Source of the DNA: Planctomycetota bacterium
GTDB taxonomy: Bacteria > Planctomycetota > Phycisphaerae > UBA1845
Direction of reading: 5' to 3'
Assembly (NCBI GenBank): GCA_024276605.1
Contig: JAJRWX010000023.1
Span: forward strand, 1 to 64,000
Length of the DNA: 64,000 nucleotides
Shown: positions 17,733-27,092 of the stretch, in pieces
Layout: the number at the start of each line of letters is the position of its first letter
Position numbering within the stretch: position 1 is the stretch's first letter
The notes under the pieces: model-generated
The model's database searches: none
Told to the model about the DNA's origin: nothing
The model's input: the letters and a program-made list of their open reading frames with translations, nothing else
Program-made: the position numbers and the translations under genes

Positions 17733-19052
17733 TTATCGCTTTTCCGAATCGGTCAGCATAAATTTAATTTCCGCCTCAGCAGCGACTTCTCCATCTACAC
17801 TCGCATAACCCTTCACATGGCCCGACGTAGGCCGCACACGCAACGCTTCAACTTCCAACATCAACTGATCGCCGGGACGAACCATACGACGAAATTTGAC
17901 TTTATCCAATCCCAGCAGCACAGCGACCTTACCCTTGTGTTCCAGTGCCTGACTCAGCAGGATACCACTCATCTGCGCTAAAGCCTCTATGATAAGCACA
18001 CCCGGCATGATCGGGTCGCCGGGATAATGCCCCTGAAAAAAAGGTTCATTCGCCGTTACATTCTTAAGCCCAATGACCTTGGTCAATCCCTGGATGTCAA
18101 CAATACGATCCACCATCAAAAATGGATATCGATGCGGAAGGATGCGGTGAATCTGATGGATATCGATTACCGGATGACGGCTATCACGACCACTTGACTC
18201 GGTCTTATCATACTGTGTTCTAAGCGCCCGAACGAGCTGATGATTAAGGGCATGTCCACTCTTACGAGCCAGCACGCGCCCCACAATAGGCCGACCAAGC
18301 AACGCCAAGTCGCCGACAAGATCGAGAATCTTGTGCCTCACGCATTCGTTTGTATACCGGAGCGGATTGTCAATGGGGCCATCTTCGCCATACACCAATA
18401 TATCCTGGTAAGTAAGATGGACACCAAGCCCGGCGGCATGCATTTGCTCCGCTTCAGACTTGAGGACGAAAGTACGCGCCGGTGCAATATCCTTCGTGAA
18501 ACGATCCGGTGTGATGGAGACGCGATAACTTTGCACACCGATCGGATTGTCCTCTCCATAATCAAGCTCGTAGGCAATATGCAATACTTCCGCATCACCA
18601 TCCAGCAGCGGTAGCGCAACCAACTCGGTATCTCCCTGAACCACGCGAACGGGTTCGCCAATTACGCATGGATCGCGATAGGCATCCTGTTGTTGAATGC
18701 CGGCCTCTTTGATGGTCTCAACGAATGGCATACCGCTACCATCCACGCCGGGCAATTCATCGGCATCAAGTTCAATTTGTACGTTGTCAATACCAAGCCC
18801 GGACAACGCGCCTAGGACATGCTCAACGGTTTCAACCGCGACGGACCCGTTTTGAATCGCCGTGCGACGAGCGCGCTTGGTGACATTTTCCACCCGCGCC
18901 GCGACACGGGCCGGAGGCGACTGATCGGTACGAACGAACCATATACCGGTGTGGGGTTCACCTGGGCGCAAACGCACCGAAACCGGCTCACCCGTAAACA
19001 AACCGCGCCCGGATAGCTGAACGTCATGATCAATCGTAAGTTGATGTTGCAA
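17733..19052 (-). CDS. lpxC-fabZ: LpxC-FabZ bifunctional protein
   Basis: A 439-residue fusion. The N-terminal half is UDP-3-O-acyl-GlcNAc deacetylase (LpxC), the committed step of lipid A synthesis: SGRGLFTGEPVSVRLRP, a zinc-ligand His in VEHVLGALSGLGIDNV, ELPGVDGSGMPFV, and the remaining zinc ligands in RHKILDLVGD, with the catalytic His in GHALNHQL. From about residue 295 comes FabZ, a 3-hydroxyacyl-ACP dehydratase: HRILPHRYPFLMVDRI, and the active site GHYPGDPIMPGVLIIEALAQMSG. The same fusion is well known in Bacteroidetes and also occurs in Planctomycetes-type genomes. It lies between ompH and lpxA on the minus strand. A second, stand-alone FabZ-like gene is at 61084. Confidence 0.96.
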   Translation of the reverse strand: MQHQLTIDHDVQLSGRGLFTGEPVSVRLRPGEPHTGIWFVRTDQSPPARVAARVENVTKRARRTAIQNGSVAVETVEHVLGALSGLGIDNVQIELDADELPGVDGSGMPFVETIKEAGIQQQDAYRDPCVIGEPVRVVQGDTELVALPLLDGDAEVLHIAYELDYGEDNPIGVQSYRVSITPDRFTKDIAPARTFVLKSEAEQMHAAGLGVHLTYQDILVYGEDGPIDNPLRYTNECVRHKILDLVGDLALLGRPIVGRVLARKSGHALNHQLVRALRTQYDKTESSGRDSRHPVIDIHQIHRILPHRYPFLMVDRIVDIQGLTKVIGLKNVTANEPFFQGHYPGDPIMPGVLIIEALAQMSGILLSQALEHKGKVAVLLGLDKVKFRRMVRPGDQLMLEVEALRVRPTSGHVKGYASVDGEVAAEAEIKFMLTDSEKR

Positions 19053-19239
19053 TAGTGATCCCTCATCGAGCGATTAACCTTGCCTCCGCCTATGGAAGTA
19101 GCAGGCCTTCGCACTCGATGAGTGTATTATGAGCGAATCATTCGCTATTTTCAACGTAAGCCCATAATCGGGAAAATGCGCCACCTGAGGTGACTGGTGC
19201 ACGGCTGGTCACAACCCAACAGACTGCCACCTCAACGAC

Positions 19240-19827
19240 CTACTTCCCCCCCTTATTCGCTGCGTCATACGCTTGATTCAGATGGGCCACGACGTCGTCT
19301 GTAATGTCGACGTTAGGGTGCCAATAAATTACCTTCTGCAGGACGATTTGCTGCCTGACCTGCGACGTATTCTCCGGAGGCGCATCCGGAAGTTGATCCG
19401 CAGCCAGGACAATATCAATACCGCGTTGTTTGGCAATATCGATCACGGCAGCTTGAATATCATCGAAAATAAGCTTTAACGAACCGGCCAGCTCTCGTTC
19501 GATGCGTCGTCCTTGGGACTCAACAAAATACTGAAGCTCAGCCTCATACATTGCCAACTCTTTTTCACGTGCGTAAAATTCGTCAGTTCCGGGTTTGAGT
19601 TCCTCTTGAAGTGATCGACCGGCCCGCGTGATTTTATCACGTAGCGCATCACGATTCTTATTGAGGTCCGTGCGTACCAACTCAAACCGCGCCTCCAGGT
19701 CCGTGCGACGATGATATCGCTCCGACACCTCAGGAATATTTACAACAGCCACCGAAGTCGCACCGAACGACATGGAAGATAAAACCAGCAATAGCCATAC
19801 ACTAATGATAGACTTACGAATTTTCAT
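19240..19827 (-). CDS. OmpH/Skp-family periplasmic chaperone
   Basis: A 195-residue protein with a signal peptide (MKIRKSIISVWLLLVLSSMSFGA) and the Skp/OmpH plan: a short beta core (VAVVNIPEVSERY), a long helical hairpin rich in charged residues (ARFELVRTDLNKNRDALRDKI to RRIERELAGSLKLI, shown in part) and a return to the core (RGIDIVLAADQLPD). Skp shields outer-membrane proteins in the periplasm before BAM inserts them. The start at 19827 has a GTGAG site; the open frame continues 13 codons further without a signal-peptide fit. The gene follows bamA, the usual order. Confidence 0.85.
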   Translation of the reverse strand: MKIRKSIISVWLLLVLSSMSFGATSVAVVNIPEVSERYHRRTDLEARFELVRTDLNKNRDALRDKITRAGRSLQEELKPGTDEFYAREKELAMYEAELQYFVESQGRRIERELAGSLKLIFDDIQAAVIDIAKQRGIDIVLAADQLPDAPPENTSQVRQQIVLQKVIYWHPNVDITDDVVAHLNQAYDAANKGGK

Positions 19828-19955
19828 GATTGTCTCACTTGATAATAAAAGTTGTTTATGTTTCAAAGCTTCTGAAATAGATCGGGATTAGCACCCTCAT
19901 TGTCGTTTTTCACCGCGTATCCCATGCCTCCCAATCAACGATCAACGATTAAGGA

Positions 19956-22265
19956 CTAGAACAATCCGCCTACCACAAAACTAAAAACTTGTTCTTTGTC
20001 ATCCGTGTCGCTCAAAACGGGGGCTGCGATATTAAATTCGAGTGGTATGGGACCAAAAATATTGAGCGTCAACCGAACGCCGAAACCAATGGATACACGA
20101 TAAACCTCGGAATCGACCGTACCGCTATCTACAAAAACATGCCCCCGTACATTGTCGCCGTATAACGGGTAACTATACTCCGCCCCCAATAATACAAGGA
20201 AATCGCCGCCGATATTGTTGTCGTCAATACCCTCACGCTGACCAACCCCACGGAATTCAAACCCACGAATAGAACCGGTACCACCTGCGTAATACCGCTC
20301 GAACACGGGAGCGTCTCCAAGAACCACACCGCCCTCCGACCGCAACTGCAAAACGTGCTTGCGATCGCGCGCGTCAGTGCGAAGCGTTTGATACCAGCGA
20401 TAACTGGCATTAAGCTTCACAAAAGTATGTTCCCCGCCGAGTACGCCAAACTGCTCATAAGAAATACGCAAGCGATCTCCACTACTGGGGCGGTATCGGT
20501 TATCAGTCCGATCGCGTACCATCGAGCTTTTCAGGCTTGTGATTAAGTTAGACCCTTCATCCTCGCGAATCTGCCGCGCAGTAAACACCCTGAGATTATC
20601 CACTCGAACATCTTCCACGCGCAACGCCAATTCACTCGACCAGCCGCGCCATCGACCTCGTTCAAAACGCTTGCCGAAACTGACCGTGGTGCCAACACGT
20701 CCTTCGTTATAACCATCGCGACCACGACTGAACAGGTAGGCGCTATAATCAAATCGGATCGGCTTATCAAGAAAATAAGGCTCCGTGAAGTCTAGACGAA
20801 AACGGCTGACAGCGGTTCCGGGTTGAAGTTCAAGACGCATGCGCTGACCAGCGCCGAAGAAAGATCGAAATTTATAAAGTTCTTCCCAACTTGTGGGAGG
20901 ATCGTAAAGATCAAAGTTACGTAAATCCAGCGTGACCGTCCCAACCAGTCCGCTATTACTAGTCACCCCCACGCCAAAAATAAAGTCGCCCAGACGCTCC
21001 GTCTCTTGAATATCCATCACCACATCGCGCACACCAGGCTGATCGCCCACAGGGTATACACGGGCGGAACTGAAAATGCGCGTCTGCATCAACTGTTTTT
21101 CCGCATGACGGGCAGCTGTCAGATCGAGTAGATCATCAGGCGGGTATAAATCCAATGCGCGACGAATGACTTTATCCTTGGTTCGCGTATTGCCGCGTAC
21201 CGCGATTCTTCCTACACGAAACTGCTCACCCTCTTCGATGTGAAACGTCAAGCGCACCAGCCCGGGATCGTCGGAAAAAACGCGCATCACGCGTACTGTG
21301 GCATGGATATGCCCGATCGCGCCATACTTGTCTCGAATCAATCGTGCATCACTTTCTATCTTCGGTCGCTTCACCGTGTCGGATACACGCGAAGCAATCG
21401 CCGCTAGCAACTCATCCTGAGAAAACACCGTCAATCCCGTGAACTGAATCTGCTCGAACCTATACCTCGTGCCTTCATCTATCGTAAACACAAGACGCAG
21501 GTTCTGATCTTCACGCGTCTCGCTACGATACTTAACTTGGGCATCCAAAAATCCCTGATCTCGAAAAAAGCGCCGCAAGCTGGACACATCACTCTCAACC
21601 CGCGACGGATCAAACGCCCCAGCACGAATCACCCACAAAGCTTTTTTCGTTTCGATCTTCTTCTTTAATTCCCAGGCTTCAAAGGCCGTATTACCCTCGA
21701 ACACTATCTCACGTATCACCACGCGAGCGCCTTCTTGAATGACATAAACCACCTCACCGCTGGCTTCGATGTGCTCCCGATCAAGCGTCACCGTGACATC
21801 GCCATACCCCATATCTCGATACTTCGAGATGATGGCATCTTGACCATCACGAACCGCAAACCAATCCAAGACGTCACCCACCTTGAACGCCAACTCGCCG
21901 CGCAATTGACCATCTGTCAGCTTGGTGTGCCCCATGAATCGAATCTCAGTCACGAGGTGTTTTTCGACGACTTCGAATATCACGCGTAAGCCGCCAGTCG
22001 TCTGACGTTGAAGTTGGCGCGTCACGGAAAAAAATCGACCGGATTGCTCCAGCCTATTGACCGCACCTGCCAGCACAGCCTCCGTAGCCACATCGCCGAT
22101 TTCTAATCCCGCCAGTTGGATGGCCATGGAATGGGACGTTTGAGATAAGCCGCGAAACTCGATGCCGGCGATGACATCTGAGTCGTCAGGTTGATGCGCT
22201 AAGGCTGACGCCGAAAACACGAGGATCATACCGCACAGCGCCACAGTACCAACCCAGTCAGCCAT
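19956..22265 (-). CDS. bamA: Outer membrane protein assembly factor BamA (Omp85)
   Basis: A 769-residue Omp85 protein. After a signal peptide (MADWVGTVALCGMILVFSASALA) come about five POTRA domains, recognisable from repeated patterns such as IEFRGLSQT, IRFMGHTKLTDGQLRGEL, IVFEGNTAFEAWELKKKI, IQFTGLTVFSQDELLAAI and IAVRGNTRTKDKVIRRAL. The C-terminal barrel begins around residue 400 (GDFIFGVGVTSNSGLVGTV) and includes the lid-loop signature GTGSIRGFEFRGVG. It ends with a Phe, as BAM substrates do. BamA folds and inserts outer-membrane barrels. The ATG at 22265 has AAGGTGA upstream and fits the signal peptide; a 25-codon upstream extension of the frame was dropped. First gene of the envelope cluster. 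Confidence 0.96.
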   Translation of the reverse strand: MADWVGTVALCGMILVFSASALAHQPDDSDVIAGIEFRGLSQTSHSMAIQLAGLEIGDVATEAVLAGAVNRLEQSGRFFSVTRQLQRQTTGGLRVIFEVVEKHLVTEIRFMGHTKLTDGQLRGELAFKVGDVLDWFAVRDGQDAIISKYRDMGYGDVTVTLDREHIEASGEVVYVIQEGARVVIREIVFEGNTAFEAWELKKKIETKKALWVIRAGAFDPSRVESDVSSLRRFFRDQGFLDAQVKYRSETREDQNLRLVFTIDEGTRYRFEQIQFTGLTVFSQDELLAAIASRVSDTVKRPKIESDARLIRDKYGAIGHIHATVRVMRVFSDDPGLVRLTFHIEEGEQFRVGRIAVRGNTRTKDKVIRRALDLYPPDDLLDLTAARHAEKQLMQTRIFSSARVYPVGDQPGVRDVVMDIQETERLGDFIFGVGVTSNSGLVGTVTLDLRNFDLYDPPTSWEELYKFRSFFGAGQRMRLELQPGTAVSRFRLDFTEPYFLDKPIRFDYSAYLFSRGRDGYNEGRVGTTVSFGKRFERGRWRGWSSELALRVEDVRVDNLRVFTARQIREDEGSNLITSLKSSMVRDRTDNRYRPSSGDRLRISYEQFGVLGGEHTFVKLNASYRWYQTLRTDARDRKHVLQLRSEGGVVLGDAPVFERYYAGGTGSIRGFEFRGVGQREGIDDNNIGGDFLVLLGAEYSYPLYGDNVRGHVFVDSGTVDSEVYRVSIGFGVRLTLNIFGPIPLEFNIAAPVLSDTDDKEQVFSFVVGGLF

Positions 22266-22439
22266 AACGAGAATCACCTTCTGGCATACCGTCAACATGA
22301 CGGGCAAACCGGTCAAAATGTTTCTGGGGACTGTATGCAACGTTCGTCAACACCGTGAGCCATGACTGCGCCAAAGACCGGCGAATCTTAACGTCAGATC
22401 AAGATAAGAGCAAAGTAAACCATCCAACGGTAAGCCAAG

Positions 22440-22620
22440 TCCATGACAATTCCGGCTGGATGGGTACGCCGATCCGTGGTCAGTACCGCATGGCGCCAGC
22501 CTGCGGACCGGATGAGTCAACATGGCTAACTGCGCCCATATGCCAGTACGTCACCAAGCTTACGCCAGGTGCTCTGATAATACTCGTCGCCGATTCTGTC
22601 ACACTCACCCCGCTTAACAA
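22440..22620. repeat. Fragment of repeat family C next to a solo family A end
   Basis: The stretch ATGCCAGTACGTCACCAAGC followed by GCCAGGTGCTCTGATA (22540-22579) matches, in reverse orientation, the left part of the family C element at 47805-47860. Directly after it, GCCGATTCTGTCACA (about 22590-22604) is a lone terminal repeat of family A. The gap 22266-22633 between bamA and dnaB holds no recognisable gene and so seems to be a graveyard of repeat pieces, besides the bamA promoter. Confidence 0.6.
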
Positions 22621-22633
22621 ACAGGCAGCACGC

Positions 22634-24049
22634 TTAAAAAGGTACGCTGCCCTGATCGATCTGTCCGGCGGAAAACGGGACTTCTTGCATGGAGTAGTTG
22701 GCGAATCGGGTTAGCTTCTTGTTAAATTGCAATTGCACCATACCGGTGGGTCCATTTCGCTGCTTAGCGACGATCAACTCAGCCAAACCCTGCACGGACT
22801 CATCCTCCGGCTTGTAATACTCCTCCCGATGGATCAGCAAAACCACGTCAGCGTCCTGCTCAATCGCCCCGGACTCTCGCAAATCACTCATGATCGGTCG
22901 TTTGTCCTGACGACCTTCCGACATGCGATTTAGCTGAGCCAGCGCTATGATCGGAATGTTGAGTTCTCGGCCAAGACTCTTCAGCGATCGGCTAATCGTT
23001 GAAATCTCCTCCTGACGGTTATTGCTGCCGGGGTTGTGCATAAGCTGCAAATAATCAACAAAAACCGCCTCGATTTCATACTTATTCCGCATACGCCGCG
23101 CCGAAGCCCGCAGCTCCATCGCGGTCAAACCCGGCGTATCATCCACATATAAAGGTGCTTCGCGAAAATCTTCACGCGCATTAACCACGCGAAACATCTC
23201 ATCTTCATTAAGCATACGGCGACGCAGTCGCTGCGCATCAATACCGGCATGGGCGCACATCAACCGCTGGGCAATCTGATCACAACTCATTTCCATCGAA
23301 AAGAACGCCACACGGCGATGCTCAACCATGGCTAGATGCTGCGCCATGGTCAACCCCAGCGCCGTCTTGCCCATCGATGGTCGAGCCGCAATGATAATCA
23401 AATCACCTGCTTGAAAACCAGTGGTTAATTCATCAAGCCTGTTAAACCCGGTAGGTAACCCCGTACATTGAGATTGCGATCCTTCTTCCAGTTGCTTAGC
23501 CAGCTTCGAGACTGCATCACGGATGGCGACGGTTCGACCGCTAACACGCCTTTCGGTCACTTCAAAGATGCGTTGTTCGGATCGATCAAGAATCTCACGC
23601 GCTTCTTCCATCCCCGCATAAGCTTGGTCAGCGATTTCAGAAGCGCATCGAATCAACGAACGAAGCATGCCTTTGTCGCGTACAATCCGCGCATAATGCT
23701 CAGCATTGGCCCAGTCACCGAAACTCTCAACCAGTCGGACCATATATTCCTGACCACCCACTAACTCAAGCATATCACGGCGACGAAGCTCATCCGTCAC
23801 AATAATCAGATCGATCGCCTTGGTAGGATCGTCATATAAATCAATGAGAACTTCAAAGAGTTGTTGATGCGCGGGCACATAAAACCACGCGCTATCAGAT
23901 AGGGTCATGATTGGGATGACTTCACCAATCGCATCCCGGCTCATCATCATCGAACCAAGAAGCGCAGCTTCAGCATCGATGTCCTGGGGCGGAACGCGTT
24001 CCGCCGTCGGAGTAAACGCTGCCATGCTATGTGTCGGTGCGGTCACCAT
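22634..24049 (-). CDS. dnaB: Replicative DNA helicase DnaB
   Basis: A 471-residue hexameric 5'-3' helicase that unwinds DNA at the replication fork. The N-terminal helical domain begins RVPPQDIDAEAALLGSMMMS. The RecA-like motor has Walker A ARPSMGKTALGLTMA, the Walker B region VFVDYLQLMHNPG, and the sensor/arginine-finger stretch SRSLKSLGRELNIPIIALAQLNR (in part) with DLRESGAIEQDADVVLLIHR. The start at 24049 lies inside the end of rplI and has GGAGG nine bases upstream. The ATG at 24025 lacks such a site, and the longest frame (24148) extends too far into rplI. Overlap with rplI indicates translational coupling; the rplI-dnaB order is classical. Confidence 0.96.
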   Translation of the reverse strand: MVTAPTHSMAAFTPTAERVPPQDIDAEAALLGSMMMSRDAIGEVIPIMTLSDSAWFYVPAHQQLFEVLIDLYDDPTKAIDLIIVTDELRRRDMLELVGGQEYMVRLVESFGDWANAEHYARIVRDKGMLRSLIRCASEIADQAYAGMEEAREILDRSEQRIFEVTERRVSGRTVAIRDAVSKLAKQLEEGSQSQCTGLPTGFNRLDELTTGFQAGDLIIIAARPSMGKTALGLTMAQHLAMVEHRRVAFFSMEMSCDQIAQRLMCAHAGIDAQRLRRRMLNEDEMFRVVNAREDFREAPLYVDDTPGLTAMELRASARRMRNKYEIEAVFVDYLQLMHNPGSNNRQEEISTISRSLKSLGRELNIPIIALAQLNRMSEGRQDKRPIMSDLRESGAIEQDADVVLLIHREEYYKPEDESVQGLAELIVAKQRNGPTGMVQLQFNKKLTRFANYSMQEVPFSAGQIDQGSVPF

Positions 24050-24557
24050 GATCGCCGGCCTCCGTGCCGACCTCGGCTGATTCAGCCGATGATTCTTCGC
24101 CTTCTTCGTCCGTCTTATCGCGCACCACCCAGACCTTGATCTGGGCACGAAGATCTTGAGCTAATCGAATATCCACCGTGACATTGTCCAGGTGACGAAT
24201 AGGATGATCCAGTACGATTTGCTCAGCTTTGACGAAATACTGTTCCTCAGCTAGGGCGTCCGCGATATCGCGCGTACTCACCGAGCCGTACAAGACGCCA
24301 TCTTCGTTCGCTTTAGCGTGAATCGTAACCTCAGCGTCCGTCAGGCGCTGGGCCAGTGCTTCCAATTCGGCACGTGCTTTGATGTGTTCTTCTTCTGCGA
24401 TGCGCCGTGCCTCAGCCAAGCGGCGCATGTTTCCTTTGGTCGGCTCAGTGGCTAAACCATAGGGGATCAAATAATTACGCCCATAACCAGCGGCCACTTC
24501 CACGACATCACCGACAATACCCAGTTTGTCGATACTTTTGCACAGCAGCAATCTCAT
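24027..24557 (-). CDS. rplI: 50S ribosomal protein L9
   Basis: A 176-residue L9. The N-terminal rRNA-binding domain has the family signature GIVGDVVEVAAGYGRNYLIP with GLATEPTKGN, then the long connecting helix (RRLAEARRIAEEEHIKARAEL) and a C-terminal domain with EDGVLYGSVSTRDIADAL. The last 25 residues are an acidic, low-complexity tail (EEGEESSAESAEVG) beyond the usual 150-residue length. It lies downstream of ssb in the rpsF-ssb-rplI-dnaB order; rpsR, normally present before rplI, is missing. Confidence 0.96.
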   Translation of the reverse strand: MRLLLCKSIDKLGIVGDVVEVAAGYGRNYLIPYGLATEPTKGNMRRLAEARRIAEEEHIKARAELEALAQRLTDAEVTIHAKANEDGVLYGSVSTRDIADALAEEQYFVKAEQIVLDHPIRHLDNVTVDIRLAQDLRAQIKVWVVRDKTDEEGEESSAESAEVGTEAGDHGDRTDT

Positions 24558-24669
24558 AGCTCGATACCATCCTCTTTAACGTACGATGCCGTCAATCACG
24601 GCTTATTATTATATCATCATACCCCAGCACGTCTCGCCTCAAGGGCCTCGTTACCCGGAGACGAAAAAA

Positions 24670-25122
24670 TCAAAACGGGATATTTTCATCCGTCGGGGGC
24701 GGCGGACTATCATAGCTTCCCGTCTGAGAACCTACAGGTGCTGCACTGGGGGATTCACTGCGGTTTTCACCACCACCCCGCCTGCCATCACCGCCACCAC
24801 CTAAGAACGTAAAGTTTTCCACAAACACTTGGTGTCTACTACGTTTCTCACCTTCAGGCGTCTCCCATTGATTCAGTTGAAGACGTCCCTCAACAAGTAC
24901 TTGGCGTCCCTTACTCATATACTGTTTGAACGTCTCACCGCTACGTCCAAACAAAGTGCAATCAATGAAGCAAGTATCCTCTCGATCATTGCCTTCACGA
25001 TCGCGCCATTTACGATTCGTAGCTATGCCAAACTTACACACCGCAGTATTTGATGCTGTGTAACTCAATTCGGGATCCTTCGTGAGGTTTCCCACTAGAA
25101 CGATTCGATTATAGCCGCTCAT
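24670..25122 (-). CDS. ssb: Single-stranded DNA-binding protein
   Basis: A 150-residue SSB. The OB-fold is typical: SGYNRIVLVGNLTKDPELSY, CKFGIATNRKWRDREGN, FIDCTLFGRSGETFKQYMSKGRQVLVEGRL (quoted in part) and LNQWETPEGEKRSRHQVFVE. A Gly/Arg/Ser-rich linker follows, and the C-terminus ends in the partner-recruiting tip DENIPF. The ATG is preceded by GAGGG. SSB coats single-stranded DNA during replication and repair and sits in the same operon as dnaB. The 112-base gap between ssb and rplI contains no rpsR. Confidence 0.96.
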   Translation of the reverse strand: MSGYNRIVLVGNLTKDPELSYTASNTAVCKFGIATNRKWRDREGNDREDTCFIDCTLFGRSGETFKQYMSKGRQVLVEGRLQLNQWETPEGEKRSRHQVFVENFTFLGGGGDGRRGGGENRSESPSAAPVGSQTGSYDSPPPPTDENIPF

Positions 25123-25181
25123 GACATACCCTCGACATTGACAAAGGCTCTATCAACCCAACATTTTATATAAAAAACCAA

Positions 25182-25679
25182 CTAGGCCTCAGCCGAGCCG
25201 GCATTGGTCTTATCAGGCGCATCAGCCGTAGCGGTCGCAACTGGCGCAGCGGTCTTAACGGTAGAATCCTGACCCGAGCTCGCATCAGCCCCGGCGGCGC
25301 GTCCACCCGTTTGGGCATCACCTTCGAGATCGTCAAGATCACCGCCGCGGCTCTCACCGTGCGTACTACCCCACTGCTCCATGCGTTCCTTCGATACGTC
25401 ATCCGCCCGGAGGATCAACACACGAAGAATATCTTCACTAAGCTTGGCATCGCGTTCAATCCCGCTAATAGCCTCCGGTTTAGACTTAAAATAAGTCAGC
25501 ACGTACACGCCGCGCTTTCGACCGTCCACCCGATAGGCTAAACGCCGCTCATCCCATTTTTTACAAAATAGCAGTTCCGCCTCAGCCCGATCCATCAGGC
25601 GCCGGACCTCTCCTTCGCACTGTTCAAACGACGCGCCAAACGTCGGATCGAACAAATACATTGCTTCATATTGGTTCAA
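25182..25679 (-). CDS. rpsF: 30S ribosomal protein S6
   Basis: A 165-residue S6. The ferredoxin-like core is clear: YEAMYLFDPTFG, AELLFCKKWDERRLAYRVDGRKRGVYVL (in part), YFKSKPEAISGIERDAKLSEDILRVLIL (in part). From about residue 105 the chain continues into a 60-residue Ala/Asp/Gly/Thr-rich tail that ordinary S6 (95-135 residues) lacks. The start is TTG with AGGAG ten bases upstream; an ATG six codons in would cut the first strand. Its usual neighbour and binding partner S18 is not encoded nearby. Confidence 0.93.
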   Translation of the reverse strand: MNQYEAMYLFDPTFGASFEQCEGEVRRLMDRAEAELLFCKKWDERRLAYRVDGRKRGVYVLTYFKSKPEAISGIERDAKLSEDILRVLILRADDVSKERMEQWGSTHGESRGGDLDDLEGDAQTGGRAAGADASSGQDSTVKTAAPVATATADAPDKTNAGSAEA

Positions 25680-25731
25680 CGCTCTTGATCTCCTGCATGC
25701 CGCCTACGCAACCAAAATCATAACCACGCCG

Positions 25732-26322
25732 TTACGGCTCGACGGGGTCACTGTTAAATCGATTCATGGTCGACTCAGGGCCGTGATGTATCCAATGCTC
25801 CACCGCATCCGCCGCACACTTGCGCGACGATACCATCTCCAATTCCTCCGCCTCGGTGAAACGACTGGTTACGTACACCGAAGGCACACCGACCGGCTTA
25901 TCAATGCCGACACGTAAACGACAGAATTCGTTCGTGCCGATCCGATCGATCACATCCTGCAAACCATTATGACTCCCGGCTGATCCTTTTGATCGAAACC
26001 GTATGCGACCGAGTGGCAACGCCAAATCGTCCGCAACAATCAACAAGTCCGCCAACTCAAGCTTATAAAATCGACCCGCGGCTGCGACTGCCTGACCGGA
26101 CCGATTCATCCACGTAGTCGGTTTGAGCAACACCACACGCTCACCGCTGCAATCAGCATCACCGAACCACGCATGAAATTTTTCCGTCAACATCGAAGCT
26201 TGCCAGCGCGAAGCTAACAAATCTACGACATCAAAACCGACGTTGTGACGTGTGCCATCGTAACGCTTGCCGGGATTGCCCAAACCGACAACCAGCTTCA
26301 CGACGCCAACCCCATCAAACAT
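25732..26322 (-). CDS. pth: Peptidyl-tRNA hydrolase
   Basis: A 196-residue enzyme that frees tRNA from peptidyl-tRNA dropped by ribosomes. Family signatures are LVVGLGNPGKRYDGTRHNVGF with the catalytic His (H in RHNVGF), LLKPTTWMNRSGQAVA (the Asn/Met loop), LLIVADDLALPLGRIRFRSKGSAGSHNGL (in part, with the catalytic-site Asp) and GTNEFCRLRVGIDKP. The start is uncertain: ATG at 26322 has no good ribosome site, and a GTG six codons on is possible. It follows rplY by nine bases, a common rplY-pth pairing. Confidence 0.95.
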   Translation of the reverse strand: MFDGVGVVKLVVGLGNPGKRYDGTRHNVGFDVVDLLASRWQASMLTEKFHAWFGDADCSGERVVLLKPTTWMNRSGQAVAAAGRFYKLELADLLIVADDLALPLGRIRFRSKGSAGSHNGLQDVIDRIGTNEFCRLRVGIDKPVGVPSVYVTSRFTEAEELEMVSSRKCAADAVEHWIHHGPESTMNRFNSDPVEP

Positions 26323-26331
26323 CGCATCAAT

Positions 26332-26973
26332 CTACGACGCATCCTTTTCAGGCTCGTCACTGCGCACGCGACCGATGATCTCAGGCAGCTCTGCCTTTTC
26401 TTCGCCATCAGCCTCTTCCTCGGCCTCCTCCACGGCTTCACGAACCAAAGCCACCTTATCATCAAGACTGGATAGAGGCTTCACGCTGGCGGGCAGGTCT
26501 AAGTCCTTCACTAACAACGCATCCCCGACGCCCAAGTCCGTCACCAACGGATGCTGTGTGTCGGGTATTTCCGTCACCATGCACTCGACTTCTATTTCCG
26601 TCATGATATGCTCGAGAATACCGCCTTCGCTAATTCCTTTCGGCGTTCCCTTCAACTCGATAGATACCTTCACCGTCACCCGCTCATCTAAATTAACGCG
26701 TGACAAATCCAAATGAATCGGCAGATTATCGAGATGATCATATTGAACCTCTTTGATCAAATAAGGTAGCTTTTTTTTATTCAGTTCCACCTCAATCATT
26801 CGAGCACCATGACCAAGCACAGCCGTCACTTCTCGAATGTCTATCGTTACCGCCTCCGGAGCCTGGCCATGACCGTAAATAATCGCGGGCAACTGACCTG
26901 CTTCGCGAAGTTTCCGTGATACTCTAGTACCTACTTCAGTTCGAGGTACTGCTTTCAACTGCTCTGCTTGCAT
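26332..26973 (-). CDS. rplY: 50S ribosomal protein L25 (Ctc/TL5 type)
   Basis: A 213-residue two-domain L25 that binds 5S rRNA. The N-terminal L25 domain reads RTEVGTRVSRKLREAGQLPAIIYGHGQAPEAV (in part). The C-terminal beta domain starts VQYDHLDNLPIHLDLSRVNLDERVTVKV (in part) and has GGILEHIMTEIEVECMVTEIP. The C-terminus is an acidic Glu/Ala tail (EEAEEEADGEEKAELPE). The ATG at 26973 has AGGAGA upstream. It is in the operon between prs and pth, as in many bacteria. Confidence 0.96.
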   Translation of the reverse strand: MQAEQLKAVPRTEVGTRVSRKLREAGQLPAIIYGHGQAPEAVTIDIREVTAVLGHGARMIEVELNKKKLPYLIKEVQYDHLDNLPIHLDLSRVNLDERVTVKVSIELKGTPKGISEGGILEHIMTEIEVECMVTEIPDTQHPLVTDLGVGDALLVKDLDLPASVKPLSSLDDKVALVREAVEEAEEEADGEEKAELPEIIGRVRSDEPEKDAS

Positions 26974-27092
26974 GCCGATTCTCTTCTCCTAAAAGCATTC
27001 TCACTTTTGATGTAGCGTCGCAACCTTAATACCATCGAAACTTTTCGAATCTTATGCCGCTACAAAAAAATCTTGTTCATTGCGATCAGATA

